A stretch of DNA of 64,000 bases from Litsea cubeba. Lineage: Eukaryota; Streptophyta; Magnoliopsida; Laurales; Lauraceae. Below are positions 22,401 to 33,522 of the stretch, in pieces (position 1 is the stretch's first letter; each line of letters begins with the position of its first letter). The stretch spans positions 12,636,090-12,700,089 of the forward strand of contig CM022948.1 in assembly GCA_012931725.1 (NCBI GenBank), read 5' to 3'. A program made the position numbers and the translations under genes. The notes under the pieces are model-generated. The model did not search any database. It was not told where the DNA came from and worked only from the letters and a program-made list of their open reading frames with translations.

Positions 22401-24073
22401 CGCTGTCAATCGGCATAAAACTCCTCATAGAGTTTCCCGAGGATGGGCAATCCAGTAATGGCGCTCAGCTCCTTCAAAAAAAAAAACCAATCTCACCATT
22501 CGTCACAACGAAGGTATTGGTTTGTGGGAGGAATGATTCCAGCATAGCCATGAAGGCCTCGTCGGAAAAGATCACGGTCTCCCTAAAGGCGCGGACCGCA
22601 TCAAAAATCCCGGCTTCCTTCAAAACGGCGCCACCAATCAGCAGGACGCGATCAGTCCACGACTTCCACTCGGAGTCAGCATTGAAGCGGCCACGAAGTC
22701 GGAAAGGCTTGATCCAATTGCTGCCGTCACCGCTGAAAATACCAAGGCCCACCGGTCTCAAATCGACCGACGGATAATCAGAGCCCTGGTAGCCGCTGGA
22801 TGGCATCAAAAGATCCATGTCAACAGGTGACCTCTCCGTATATCCAAGAGAACCGCCAACAAAAACCCCGATCTTGATTACATTTGTCCTTCTCACCCAG
22901 CTTGGAGGATCTTCCCTCTTAGAGCATGTGGGGGCAAGGCTCATGATCGAGACGGTGCGATCAAACGTCGACCGGGTAGCAACAGTCTTCTTCTCACCAT
23001 CTGCTGTGAAAGAAAACTGAAAACATCTCCTCTGGTATGTCATGTCATCAGGGACTGCATCACCAAAGAAGAAGGTAGGCTTGGGCAAAACGCTCTGATC
23101 TTCCATCACCCATGGACGACTGCTTACCATGATCTTATAGAATTCCTCTCCCTTGAGAGCGATCAGTCGCTGCCTCATCTCATCTCTGTTGAGGGAGTCA
23201 CACTCTTCCAGATTTCTCTCAACATACTGGACCTTCTCAAAAGCCTACTGAACGGCCGGATTAGAAGATCTAGAAGATCGACGAGGTACGCTTGTAGCAG
23301 GCTCTTTACCCTTGTTCGCTCTGGAGGAACCACCTGAAAAGGATGGAAAAGAAAAAGATCAAACATCAAAATGACAGAATCTCGCTAAAAAAAAATCTGG
23401 CGAAATTTTGACATGATGACGGGGCAATTCCGAAGAAAAGGAACTATCCCGAAAGAAATAGAAAGCTTGAAGATGGGCTCAACATCACTGCGAGCTCCGA
23501 AACTCCAAACTTTCGAAACCTCAAAGTCTCCGCAAAATCAGGAAGGGCTCAACATCACTGCGAGCTCCAAATTCCCAAATTTGCGAAAACTTTCAGGTAT
23601 GCTATCACATCATGCTACAAATTTAATTTACAATTGAATGCATGCACGAACATCTAGGTTTGCCAAAAAAGAGGGGCATTATCATGATGAGCAAAAAAAA
23701 AAAAAAAAAAAGAATAAAGAAACTTTCTCAAAAAAAAAGGGGGAAAGAAAACAAAAAAGAAAAGAAAAGAAACTTTCTCAAAAAAAAAGGAGGGAAAGAA
23801 AACAAAAAAAAAAAGGGAGATGGCCCACAGGCCACGTGGCCGTACGGCCAGATCCATACGGATCTGTCCGTACGGCCCACAAACAAAAAAAAAAAAAAAC
23901 AAAAACATGAAAAAAAAGAAAGAAGAGAAAAGAAAAACGTGTGAAAAAAAAAGGGGAAAACACGTGAAAAAAAAAAAGAAAAGAAAACGAAAGAAACAAA
24001 AAAAGAAAGAAGAACTTTTTATTTTTTTCCTACAATGGAGTTTTCTTGAAAAAGGGAACTTGCTTGAAGCCAT
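19421..24073 (-). pseudogene. Antisense, spliced gene of the giant element: plant-mobile-domain-like protein, broken
   Basis: Coding on the minus strand, opposite to gag-pol. Exons read: 24073-24034 (tentative start, MASSKFPFS), 23333-20824, 20725-20612, 20542-20432, 20355-19421. The last three introns (98, 69 and 76 bp) have GT-AG ends and all interrupt codons after base 1, so the frame stays open across them. The large exon contains WTDRVLLIGGAVLKEAGIFD, SFLPQTNTFVVTNGE, ELSAITGLPILG and YLTYWLGEAVFAGGDGTHIR, which I recognise as similar to the plant mobile domain of MAIN/MAIL-type proteins. A basic stretch (SSKKRARRGKRGRSHHR), an acidic stretch and a C-terminal coiled coil (about 19500-19850) follow. 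Defects: TAG at 23247-23245, frame breaks at the A11 run 22476-22486, near 22415 and near 21825. Function is unknown; antisense ORFs at this place are known in Tat elements. Confidence 0.78.
23640..24015. repeat. Purine-only low-complexity tract with embedded GC-rich palindromes
   Basis: Long A/G runs (GAAAACAAAAAAGAAAAG and similar) fill the proposed first intron of the antisense gene. Between 23822 and 23880 lies a GC-rich island with the palindromes CCGTACGG (twice) and GATCCATACGGATC. Open frames here are lysine or phenylalanine runs and are not genes. Confidence 0.75.
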
Positions 24074-24194
24074 TGATGGAGAAGAAGAAGAAAAGTCTTG
24101 AAGATCTTGAAGAAGAAGAGCTCTTGGTCTTGAAGCCCTCTTGAGATTATTGCAAAAGAAAGTAATAAGAGCAAGAGATCCAACCTTCTCCTTG

Positions 24195-24202
24195 CTTTTA
24201 TA
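24195..24202 (-). promoter_or_regulatory. TATA box for the antisense gene
   Basis: TATAAAAG on the minus strand, about 122 bp before the proposed ATG at 24073. It leaves room for a transcription start near 24165 and a 5' leader of about 90 bases. The spacing and the following purine-rich leader fit a plant promoter; use is inferred. Confidence 0.5.
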
Positions 24203-24224
24203 GAGGAGAGCAAACCAAAGAAGG

Positions 24225-24480
24225 AAAGAAGAAAGAGGTAAGTGTTACTAATTAGTAACCTTACCAAAAGAAAGAGATTAGAAAGATTCTTTCCCAAAGA
24301 AAGATATCTTGAAGGATTTTCTCCCAAAAAGAAATCGATGACGGATTCTTTCCCAAAAGAAAGATATCTTGAGATATCCTATCCCAAAATAAAGGGATCA
24401 TGAGAGATTCTCTCCAAGTAAAGATATTCTTAGATATTCTCTATCCAAATAAGATATTTTTGGATATTCTTTACAAAAAT
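24225..24480. repeat. Imperfect repeats of AAAGAAAGATATCTTGA type
   Basis: Five or six units of about 35-45 bp contain TTCTTTCCCAAAAGAAAGAT and GATATTCT variants, lying just upstream (minus strand) of the antisense TATA box. They could contain promoter elements, but this is not shown. Confidence 0.55.
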
Positions 24481-24784
24481 GACACCATATGAGATCTAAG
24501 CCATTTCAAAAGCTTAAGGTCCCATGGGTTAGCCCATATGAGCCAGGTTTGACCACCTAGGCACAAAAAAAAAAAAAAAAAAAAAATTTTGGGGCTTTTA
24601 GTCAAAGAGAAATCCCTCTTACCAAGAGCATACAAAAATGGTTCCATGCCTCTTTTGAGTTGATTGGACCATACAAAAGAAAATTCCAAGCCCCATGAGC
24701 TTCCAAAAATCAAACCATCCAGCCTCATCTACCAAATTGAGCCAAAATCTTGAAATTGACATTCCACAAAAATCAAACCAAATC

Positions 24785-25015
24785 ATGGTCCCCTAACTTG
24801 CCACATACAGCCTGTTAGGTCACAAGACCAAAACCAAAAACCAAAACCCGATCCCCTAACTTGCCACATACAGCCTGTTAGGTCACAAGATCAAAACCAA
24901 AATTGATCCCCCAACATTCCACATACAGCTTGTTGGGTCACATGATCAAAACCAAACCCGACCCCCTAACCTGCCACATATAGCCTGTTAGGTCACAAGG
25001 TCAAAACCCAAATCC
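24785..25015. repeat. Tandem repeat, four units of about 55-60 bp
   Basis: Units contain CCCTAACTTGCCACATACAG followed by CCTGTTAGGTCACAAG and ACCAAAACC. They start near 24792, 24853, 24910 and 24963. Confidence 0.8.
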
Positions 25016-25219
25016 ACATCCCTGATGTCATCTTCAAAACTTTGCCTCGAGATGGTACGTGATCCCTTTCACTACCATAAAATTCCCCTGGAAGCTCAAA
25101 AGGCTACAAATACCAAAAAGAAAGACTGCTCAAAGACTCTTGGTCAAGTCACAGGCTCTCCTTCAAAAATCTCTTCGAGGCACATCGACTACAAAAGTTA
25201 AGCAACTCGTCGCTGTACC

Positions 25220-25232
25220 TCGAGGGGGCATT
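25220..25232 (+). other. Polypurine tract before the 3' LTR
   Basis: CGAGGGGGCATT ends directly at the LTR start (TGTTGACACC at 25233), the place expected for plus-strand DNA priming. Confidence 0.7.
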
Positions 25233-27817
25233 TGTTGACACCAAAAATGTCACTTTGCCTCTTCAAGATCCAAAGAGCTACATGAAGTCGCAACCTGCCA
25301 TAAATAGGCAATGCTGCTTCCAAAAATCAAATCTTGTCAGAATCAAACAAAAACTGCAAGATTCTTCCAGACAGCCAAAAGAGGAGTACACAAGAAGTTT
25401 CGGGCCATTTCAAAATTATTTGGCCTAACTTCGCTTCTCCGACAGCTGAAAAGGAGCTCTCGGCGGCAAAAGCATCGGAGACACCAAATCTTCGATCAGG
25501 GCCGATGGATGGTCTCAAAATACTTCCAAAAGGCTCCACGTCAAGTTCCGAGTCAAACCGACAACGTTTGACCCTACATCAACCCTCGAACAGCTAAATC
25601 AAGCCTCTCGGCGGCGAGAACCACCGAGGCCATTACTCATCAGATAGAGCACATGGACGGCTTCAAAATGCTTATAAAGGGCTACACGTCAAATTTCAGG
25701 TCATTTCCACAACATTTGACCATAGTTTGACGCTCGGAAGCCAAATCAGGCCTCTCGGCGGCAAAGCTCTCCGGGACCATGGTTTCCAAGACAGAGCCTA
25801 TGGATCATCTTAAAATGACTCCAATAGGTTCCCTGTCAAATTTCAAGTCAATCGGACATCGGTTGACCGCACATCAAACCGCGACATCTTCATCGCGACA
25901 AAAAGCAAGTCTACTGGTGATAGGACCCCAAACGGCTTCAAAACTCAAACAAAAGCCTATGGTTGGTCTTATTTATTGCTCAGCAGGCTTCACACCAAAT
26001 TTCAGGTCATTCCGACATCGTTTGGCCCAGTTTCAGCTTCTGACGGAAAATCGGCAGCTCTGCGCGACAAAGTCTTCGGCTTTCACAGGAAATTGGAAAC
26101 TTTGCAAAATAAAATGCAAGGATTCTCATCAGGTTTCCTACAAAGGAATCAGGCCAATAAATGATCAAAATGTCAAGGAAAAATACAGAAGGAAAAACAA
26201 TCGAAAAACAGCAAAACCGGACACAAAACGGAACACAAAGGGGGGAAAAACCCCCCAGGGTCGCAGACCCCTGCGACCCTGGCCCAGGGTCGCCGGCGAC
26301 CTTGGAGCCCGGGGTCGCCGGGAAGGCCCCGGAAACCCCGGTTTTCGCCCTTTTTTCGTGATTCGAAGAGCCCAGCCTCTGGTACTTTCCAAAATTCATG
26401 CTTTTGAGACACCAAGTCCTCTGACATCCGTCCAAAACACGGGTCAATCATCAAGAGTATCGAAAACAATATTGATCGCGACCCGGTCAACCAAAAAAAA
26501 GTGTGCTTTCTACCCGACCGATCGAGAAATCGACAGGACAGATGGCACCGACCCGCTGTTGGCAACAAACACCTGAAATTACATGGTCATCTGATGTCGA
26601 TCTACATGAAGATCCATCGATGATCATCGACAGAAGAATCCCAAAAGACATGGCACGGCCCGCGACTCTTCAGCTGCTCGGCGACCACTTAATGCGATTA
26701 ATTGACTAGCTTTATTACAGCCATTAATCCATTTCTTTGGACGGCCCAATCAAAAGCAAGCATTCGGGAGTTACAAGTCAAGAGATTCATGGCATTTAAC
26801 CCATGAAACTCCTCCCATCATGGCGATTAAAGGCGATTAAATGCCCTCAATCTCCTCCGGCCAATCAGAAGCCAAGAAAAAGGAGTTACAAAATAAAGAA
26901 TTCAATTCTGTAACTCCTCCCTTTATGTAGCTTTATGACAATCAAAGCTCATAAACCCTCCTAAATGGCCACCTAAAAAGCCTATAAATAGGAGAGCTCT
27001 CCAAGAAGAAAAGGATAGACAACGAAAATCACAGACAGAAGCACAGAAATTCAGAGAAGGAAAAGAGTGAAAACTCTGCGGAAGTTCTACACCGGCCACC
27101 GCTACAAGGTGACAAAAGTCCCTTGGGGGGTACTCCCCCCCCCCCCAGGTCCTTGCCTTCTCCTCCTGCCTCCAATGGCTTAGATGTGGCTTTTCAGCCC
27201 GTCTACTCGGCTTTTTATTGGATATAGGACCTCCTTTTGGTCTTTGTCCTCTAAAAACCTGAGGTTATAGCCAAGCCAAGCGAATCAATAGCATCCTCTG
27301 TTCTCATCTGCATGGATGATGGCGAAGCCCACATATGGCTTGCGACCGTCAATCTAAACGGGTCCCCCACAATCTCCTGAGAAGTTAGATCCTCCTTTTC
27401 TTGCTTTTCATTGTAGTTTGTATTTTTTTAAAAGAGACAAAATCACAACTCTTGTCTTTCATTATTGATAAGGATTGTAAATCGGCTATAAACGCCAAAA
27501 TCGGCTATAAACGCCAAAAATCGGCTATAAACGCCAAAAAAAATCGCCTTTCACGGCAAACCAAGAAAAATGTCTCTTTTCTTAAATATATGTGCAATGG
27601 AAAACTTGAAAGAAGTTGATTTCCTTTTTACTTGCGAAGGTTGATCTCCGGATCACCACTTGCAATTCCAAGTAAAAATAGAAAATCTGGCACACCCACA
27701 CAAAAAAAGAAATGTTGATGCACGCCCCTGCCCCCTGGTTACGAAAGGGTCGGAACCAAACGGACTCCCACGTCCGCCGACCTCGGTAGGAACCGAGCAT
27801 TGGGGCGCGGTCCATCA
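25233..27817 (+). repeat. 3' LTR of the giant gypsy element
   Basis: 2585 bp, TGTTGACACC to GGTCCATCA, nearly identical to the 5' LTR and lacking the solo-LTR insertion (empty site AACCC at 25581-25585). TATA box TATAAATA at 26983-26990. Three CGGCTATAAACGCC units at 27480-27540. Confidence 0.92.
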
Positions 27818-28484
27818 CTGCGGTGCCCACTTAGTGATAATTTAGACCGTTCAAGATGAACCTCGTACACTCCAAGGACATATGCTAAAATTTTATGTCA
27901 ATAGGGGTTGTGCCCGTTGTCTGATCAACCATATATTTGATTGCGACCATACAATGTCGTAAAAAAAACATTTTTTAAAAAATAAAACAATCACTTTTCC
28001 TCCATTACAACATCCAAACTCCATTTTCATTCGGTAAAAAAGTCAACTCTATTTTCAAACTACCACTAATTTCTAATGATGTGGTAAAGAAAAAGTGGCT
28101 TTTTCATCCTTTTAAAACTGCATTTTTGGAAAGATATCATACAGTAGCAACCAAATATGTGATCAATTGGATGGTGGGCCCCACTCCCATTAAAATAAAA
28201 GTTAAGCATGCATCCCTAGAGTGTACGAGATTCATCTTGAACGATCTAGATTATCTCTTAGTGGGCCCCATGGTGGAGTCCTGGGTGAGTTTGTTCATGC
28301 CTAACATGAAGTTAATCACACTTCTATCATGTGTTCAGTCAAACGATGGGACCTGCATCTATTGAAATAAAACTTCAAGATATGTTATTTGAGGGAATGA
28401 GATTCAGTTTTAACGCTTTGGATTATCATTATGTGGACCCCACAATGGATTCCCAACGACCTATGAGTTCACAAATATAATAGC
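27818..28484 (-). repeat. Right arm of the fold-back element
   Basis: 28310-28484 matches 530-700 in inverted orientation. 27818-27920 is itself a diverged inverted match of 28180-28270 (GTGCCCACTTAGTGATAA against TTATCTCTTAGTGGGCCCC). The arm is continued past the solo LTR at 30076-30130 (ATAGCTACAAC...GGATCC). Confidence 0.6.
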
Positions 28485-30075
28485 TGAAAGTCCTGGACCG
28501 AACCCTAGAGGGCGGGTGAATAGGGTGAGCTCAAAAATCTAGACCAATTTTAAAATTCTATAACCAATTATGCTTTGGTAAATGTCAGTTAATTTGAATA
28601 CACGTGACGACTCTAAGAAGTACATAAACATATGATCTAATCATCAAGCATATAATCACTAACCATACTTATCAACCATAAGCATAGATTATGAGCATCA
28701 ACCATACACATGTGATCATCATTCACAAACATAAACATCCACCAGTACTAGATTTTATAGTGGTTCGGCCAATGTGCCTACATCCACTCCCGACTTCCCT
28801 ATTGGATTTTCCACTATCTTAATATGAGGTTTGAGTTCACCTCCAACCTTACAAATCACCACTATACTTTTCTAGGCTTAACATTAACTTTTACAACCAC
28901 TCTTTATGCTTTTAAGGCTAAGCAATAACCTTTACAACATCATGAAATTTTTCTCTCAAATTTATGCCTACAAATGCATTTAGAAGAGAACAATTAAGTT
29001 CAATTTAATGCCTCTATTTAGGCTGATTTGAAAAAGAAATCCCAACTTCTAAGTATATGCATGATGAGTGAAAATTCCTATACATAAAACTTTCTATCTC
29101 TTAAAAATGAATTCACATAAATGATACTAAGATGAAAACTATGAATGTGAGATAGAAGTAAATGATGCATACGTGTTTTAAAAGATAGGCAAACTATTTT
29201 TTGAAAGTTGTCATTTAATAATTAACTAGCTATCTCGTTTTAGAAAACATGAACCTAAACATGTGTAATTCAAACAAATGTTGAAGACATAAAGCTAGTG
29301 ATCATGTTTAAAGTTCTAAGCATGTTATGAAACAAACATTTGATCATGCTATATTAAATGAAACAAAGATTTAAAAACATAGCATGAATTAATTTTAGGA
29401 CAAAGGAAGCACACCCATTTGAAGAATCAAAGGTTGAAACAATAGATTAGCCCTCCTAATCTCCCTTTAGCCTAGCTTGGATTGCTCCTCCTTCCTTGGC
29501 CTTCAAAAGTCTAAAAAATCTCTAACCAAATCCAAAGGATGACCTCTATTTATAGAAAAAAGGAGTTCCAACGGCTCTCAGGGCTACTAGCCTCCTTGAC
29601 AGGTCGGCTAGCCGATCTCCAACGGTTATATCCAACGGTCATAATTTTTTAAGTTTCTAAAGGGGTGGCTAGCCACCTGGTGACTGCCAGGTGGCCGACC
29701 ACTGTTTTTTCAGCAAAAATTGCCTTTTGGAATTGTGACCGCCTGGTGACTGCCCAAAGGTTGGTTAGCAGACTTCTGGGGACTTTATCTGATTTGAAAA
29801 TGATTTTCTAAGTGGGTCTTTTTTGTCAATAAAAACTGGACTTGAATAGAGACTAACATGTTTAATTTTGGAGTTTGAAAAATGTGAAACAAAACATGTT
29901 TATACATGAGTTTCAAAAACTCATTTTATAAAACATTTGAAACTCAATTGAAAAGATTAAATTATGCATAATTATCAAGTCATGAAGATTCCAATATTAA
30001 AAGTATGAGATCATGAGAGATCAAGCTATTTAATGAATGCATCCAATCAAATTGCAACAAATAAGAACCCTAACA
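28485..30075 (+). mobile_element. Solo LTR (1591 bp), CTAGAGGGCGGGTGAATAGG family
   Basis: Starts TGAAAGTCCTGGACCGAACC and ends AACCCTAACA. ATAGC flanks both sides (28480-28484, 30076-30080), a perfect 5-bp target duplication. It holds no coding sequence. A relative starts at 63509, sharing TGAAAGTCC, GGTGAATAGGGTGAGCT and GCCTACATCCACT. Lineage not assigned. Confidence 0.85.
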
Positions 30076-30130
30076 ATAGCTACAACAAAGGATCCGGATT
30101 CGTCTTCATTACCACCGATCATCTCCTCTC
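30076..30130 (-). repeat. Outer end of the fold-back element's right arm
   Basis: GGATCCGGATTCGTCTTCAT and GATCATCTCCTC are the inverted counterpart of 487-530 on the left side. Confidence 0.5.
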
Positions 30131-30950
30131 TGTTGAACTCAGTGGAGAAAGACGAAATCCAAATATCCGAAATCTCGCTTCTCAATTAGTGTGAAAAAAC
30201 AACACTAGCCCAAGACTCACACCAAGATGAAAGAAGAAGAACAATCAAAAGATAAAGGAGGAAAATAACAACTTCATTAAATGATAAACATTACAAGTTT
30301 AGCTTGGAGCCACACTTGCACAAGATACGGACTTGTTGATGTAACTTTACTCACACCTCTACTTGCTCATAGGTTTCTTAGACATTTCATGCACATTGTT
30401 TGAAAAGGTCACCGACATGCATATATATAGGTGATTTGTGAAATTGCTAGTATAATGAGGTAGTTGCATGGGAAAGGAAGATAATTAGTGTAGGAATATG
30501 GGAAAGAGGAGAAATGGTTGAATGGAATAATGGAATGTATGGGAAGTCTAAAATTGGTGCATGGAGAAGTGATGAAAGAATTAATGAGGTGGTATATGGG
30601 AAATGTTGTTTGGTGTATGGAAAAGTGGATGGGAGCAATGAAGCACTTGTGAAGTGTGACTTGGTGCATGGAGAAGTGGATGGAGTAATGAGGTGTATAT
30701 GGGAAAATGCATGTTAGTAATGACTTGGTGAGGATGATGATGTGGAGACATGGGAAGATGGAAAAGTGGTTGAATGGAGAGAAGTTAAGAGAGAGAGTGG
30801 CATGTGTCCTCCACACATGGTCAAGTAGGACCCTTTTTATAAAAACCTCCTAAACACAAAATTACATAATAGCCTTACTTCAACACTCAAAACAAAAAAA
30901 CAGAAGGTAAACCAAGATAATTCTAGAAAATACACTTCAAAAAATCAACA
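30131..30950 (-). repeat. LTR of a minus-strand copia element (3' LTR)
   Basis: On the minus strand it begins TGTTGATTTTTTG directly after the polypurine tract AAGGGGAG (30958-30951) and ends GAGTTCAACA, giving TGTTGA...TCAACA terminal inverted repeats over 820 bp. It contains a TATATATA stretch near 30421 and imperfect repeats with GGTGCATGGAGAAGTGGATG (30560-30715). The other LTR is not in the window. Confidence 0.75.
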
Positions 30951-30956
30951 CTCCCC

Positions 30957-31574
30957 TTAAAGTGATTTTTTAGAAATGACACCAAGCTTTCCTCTAAGAT
31001 ATTCAAATGGTCCTTTAGAAAGAGACTTGGTAAAGATGTCGGCCACGTTGTCATTTCTTCTCACCTCCAAAACTTCAATTGCTTCATCAAGCACTTTCTC
31101 ACGAATGAAATGATGTTCAATTTCAATGTGGTTGGTCCTTTCGCGATAAACCGGATTTGTTGCAAGTTTGATAGCACTTTTGTTGTCACCGTATAAAGTA
31201 GTTGGTTTGCGAATTTCTGAATGAACATCCTCAAGCAACCGTCGAAGCCACACACATTCTTGTGTGGCAAGAGAACCCGCTTTGTACTCTGCCTCGGTTG
31301 TAGAAAGAGACACCGAATCTTGCTTCTTGCTGCACCATGAGACGCATGCTGATCCACATGAGAAAACATAATCGGATGTGGATTTACAGTCATCTAAGTC
31401 ACCACCCAAATCGGCATCGGCATATCGAATCAGCTCAAAATCAACTCCCTTCTTAAACAAAAGACCTATGTCAAGTGTAGAGTGAACATAGCTCAAGATT
31501 ATCTTCACGGCAAACAAATGCGGTTTTTTCAGAGCATAAATATAGTGGCTAACAAGTCCAATACAAAATGAAAT
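30957..31574 (-). pseudogene. Copia pol: end of RT and RNase H
   Basis: Reads on from the RT piece at 35584 once the inserted gypsy derivative is removed. Motifs on the minus strand: CIGLVSHYIYALKKPHLFAV, YADADLGGD, KKQDSVSLSTTEAEY (catalytic region), CVWLRRLLEDV, YGDNKSAI and HIEIEHHFIREKVLDE, ending SLSKGPFEYLRGKLG and a stop at 30957. This is the RNase H that ends Ty1/copia polyproteins. The interruption at GAAAT (31570-31574) splits RT in the TRPDIS/FCIG region. Confidence 0.92.
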
Positions 31575-32450
31575 TGTGTGGGGAAATTCCCAAGAGAATC
31601 CTGGGCAAGGTGCTCCATCCCGGGCCCCCGCATCAGCAAGCCCATCCCGGCAAGCTCGGTCTCGTGCTCCACGCTTCCTATGCTCAACTCCCCCACTTCG
31701 GCAATGCACGCCTTAGCAAGACCAGACACTCCACCTCGGCAGGATCCACTTCGGCCAAAGCATCCCACTTCGGCTGCACAGCTCGGCCCCGACTTCGGCT
31801 TCCCAGCTCGGTGACAGTGCCGGCCCCTTCCACTTCGGCAACAGTGCCATGGCCCTACATCTCCGCCAGGTCCTCACCCGGCACGACACTCCATCTCGGC
31901 CAAGCGCCTCATATCGATGAAAGTACTGAGCACTGACAGCTGTCCTCCCATGGACGCTCAAGCACGCTATGGCCCGTGCGACAAGACAAGGGGATAGCCC
32001 GTATCTCCTGACAGATCACCGTCCACAGCTCCCAAGGCGCCAGGATATGGCCTAACGGGACAAGACAGGCTACGACGGGACCAGACAGGCTACGATGGGA
32101 CCGCGCCTCCCTAGTACCTGACAAAGTGGGCTATGACAAGACAGCCAACAACCCCTTTGCCTCCTCCTCCTCTATACAAACACAGCTACAGCTCCAGAGG
32201 AAGGGGGCGGACGCCATTACCACTCTGGTATGCCATCTTCTTCCCCAAAAATCTCCTGCTCCCTCTGCTTAGTTCATATACTAACTTAGGCATCGGAGAG
32301 CCTTGCGCCGCCCAAGCCAGGGTCCTCTGACCTACGTTTCTCCTTCCTTTTCTCAGGCTCCAGGCACAGGCATCGGTGTCCCTAATCTCACTTGGGTAAG
32401 TCCTCTAAGGCACCCCCCATCATTGTGGGTCATTATTTTTTGCACCTACA
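31575..32450 (+). repeat. 5' LTR of gypsy derivative 1
   Basis: 876 bp. It contains the block GGAGAGCCTTGCGCCGCCCA shared with derivative 2. The TATA position reads TATACAAA (32173-32180), whereas the other LTR has TATATAAA. Confidence 0.92.
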
Positions 32451-32515
32451 ATTGGCGCCGTCTGTGGGAAAGTAACATCCCAGCCTTCCCAACCTTCTCA
32501 ATCTTTCCAAACACC

Positions 32516-32956
32516 ATGCCTCGAAGAACCAGAAAGGGAAAGGAACTACTCACATTGTCGACACAGCTGCCGACGGTCCCCCGCCGAGAGAGGTCAGGAG
32601 CAAGATCTGGCCAAGCAGGCGACCAACAGCAGGATACTCGGTCGGGTTCATCCTCTAAGGATTCGACCTCGACTCTACCCTCCGAAAGACGCGCCCTGAA
32701 GAGCAGAAGCAACCGGGCCCGGGAGCAGTTCAACCTCCGCGACAGCGATCCTATCGCTTCCAGCTCGGCAGATGCTTCCAGCGCGGCGGACGTCTCCAGC
32801 TCAGCGGATATCTCCAGCTCGCTAGCAGCCCCCAGCTCTGCAGGAATCTCTTCCAACTCGGGGGCAGCTAGACGAACTTTTTGTCACTTAGCTTCCGACC
32901 TCATGCTGGTCCGTCCACGTGCTGGTTTCCACCTCACGCTGGTTTCGGCCTCATGA
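32516..32956 (+). pseudogene. Truncated gag N-terminus in derivative 1
   Basis: An ATG 65 bases after the LTR opens a frame (MPRRTRKGKELL...) placed exactly as the gag of derivative 2. Its basic and serine-rich first 120 codons have no capsid domain. The frame then runs into the 80-bp tandem repeats and stops. It is probably the leftover of gag after an internal deletion. Confidence 0.6.
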
Positions 32957-33380
32957 TGGTCTCGACCGCATCTGACGACCTCATGCTGGTCCGTCCACGT
33001 GCTGGTTTCCACCTCACGCTGGTTTCGGCCTCATGATGGTCTCGACCGCATCTGACGACTTCGTGCTGTCCGTCCACTTGCTGGTTTCCACCCCACGCTG
33101 GTTTCGGCCTCATGATGGTCTCGACCGCATCTGACGACCTCATGCTGGTCCGTCCACGTGCTGGTTTCCACCTCACGCTGGTTTCGGCCTCATGATGGTC
33201 TCGACCGCATCGGACGACCTCATGTTGGTCCGTCCACGTGCTGGTTTCCACCTCACGCTGGTTTCGGCCTCATGATGGTCTCGACCGCATCTGACGACCT
33301 CATGCTGGTCCGTCCACGTGCTGGTTTCCACCTTACGCTGGTTTCGGCCTCATGCTGGTCTCGACCGCATCTAGCGACCT
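32897..33380. repeat. 80-bp tandem array, six copies
   Basis: The unit starts GACCTCATGCTGGTCCGTCC and contains GTGCTGGTTTCCACC and TCGGCCTCATGATGGTCTCG. The period is 80 bp from 32897 to 32977 and onward. Confidence 0.9.
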
Positions 33381-33522
33381 CATGTTGGTATCGCCCTCGT
33401 GCTAGCTACGCGCTTCACAGGTTTGGCCTCATGTTGGTCTCGGCCAATGCCATCGAGACTGCCCTCGGGTTCGTACACCCAGGCTTCTCCACCTCGGCGA
33501 GTGCCAGAAAGACAAGTCTCAA

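Larger units (their letters stand above)
747..27817 (+). mobile_element. Giant Tat/Ogre-like Ty3/gypsy LTR retrotransposon (contains a nested solo LTR)
   Basis: Two 2.6-kb LTRs start TGTTGACACC and end GGTCCATCA. They are flanked by CTGTG (742-746) and CTGCG (27818-27822), a 5-bp target duplication with one mismatch. Without the 4004 bp added by the nested solo LTR and its TSD the element is about 23.07 kb. Order on the + strand: LTR, leader, ORF upstream of gag, gag, spacer plus protease, G-patch-like region, RT, RNase H, second (archaeal-type) RNase H, integrase, repeat-rich 3' region; then a minus-strand gene; then a purine tract and LTR. Two RNase H domains, an extra ORF before gag and an antisense ORF after pol are known traits of the plant Tat lineage; the G-patch-like segment and size suggest an Ogre-like member. 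All coding parts are frameshifted, so it is non-autonomous now. Confidence 0.92.

Noticed and set aside
23654..24073. 139-codon phenylalanine-rich minus-strand protein
   Set aside because: Only the first 13 codons look like a real exon; the rest is the translated purine/pyrimidine tract.
31568..31936. Overlapping frames in the LTRs of derivative 1 (also 34683-35130)
   Set aside because: GC-rich LTR sequence duplicated in both LTRs; no domain.
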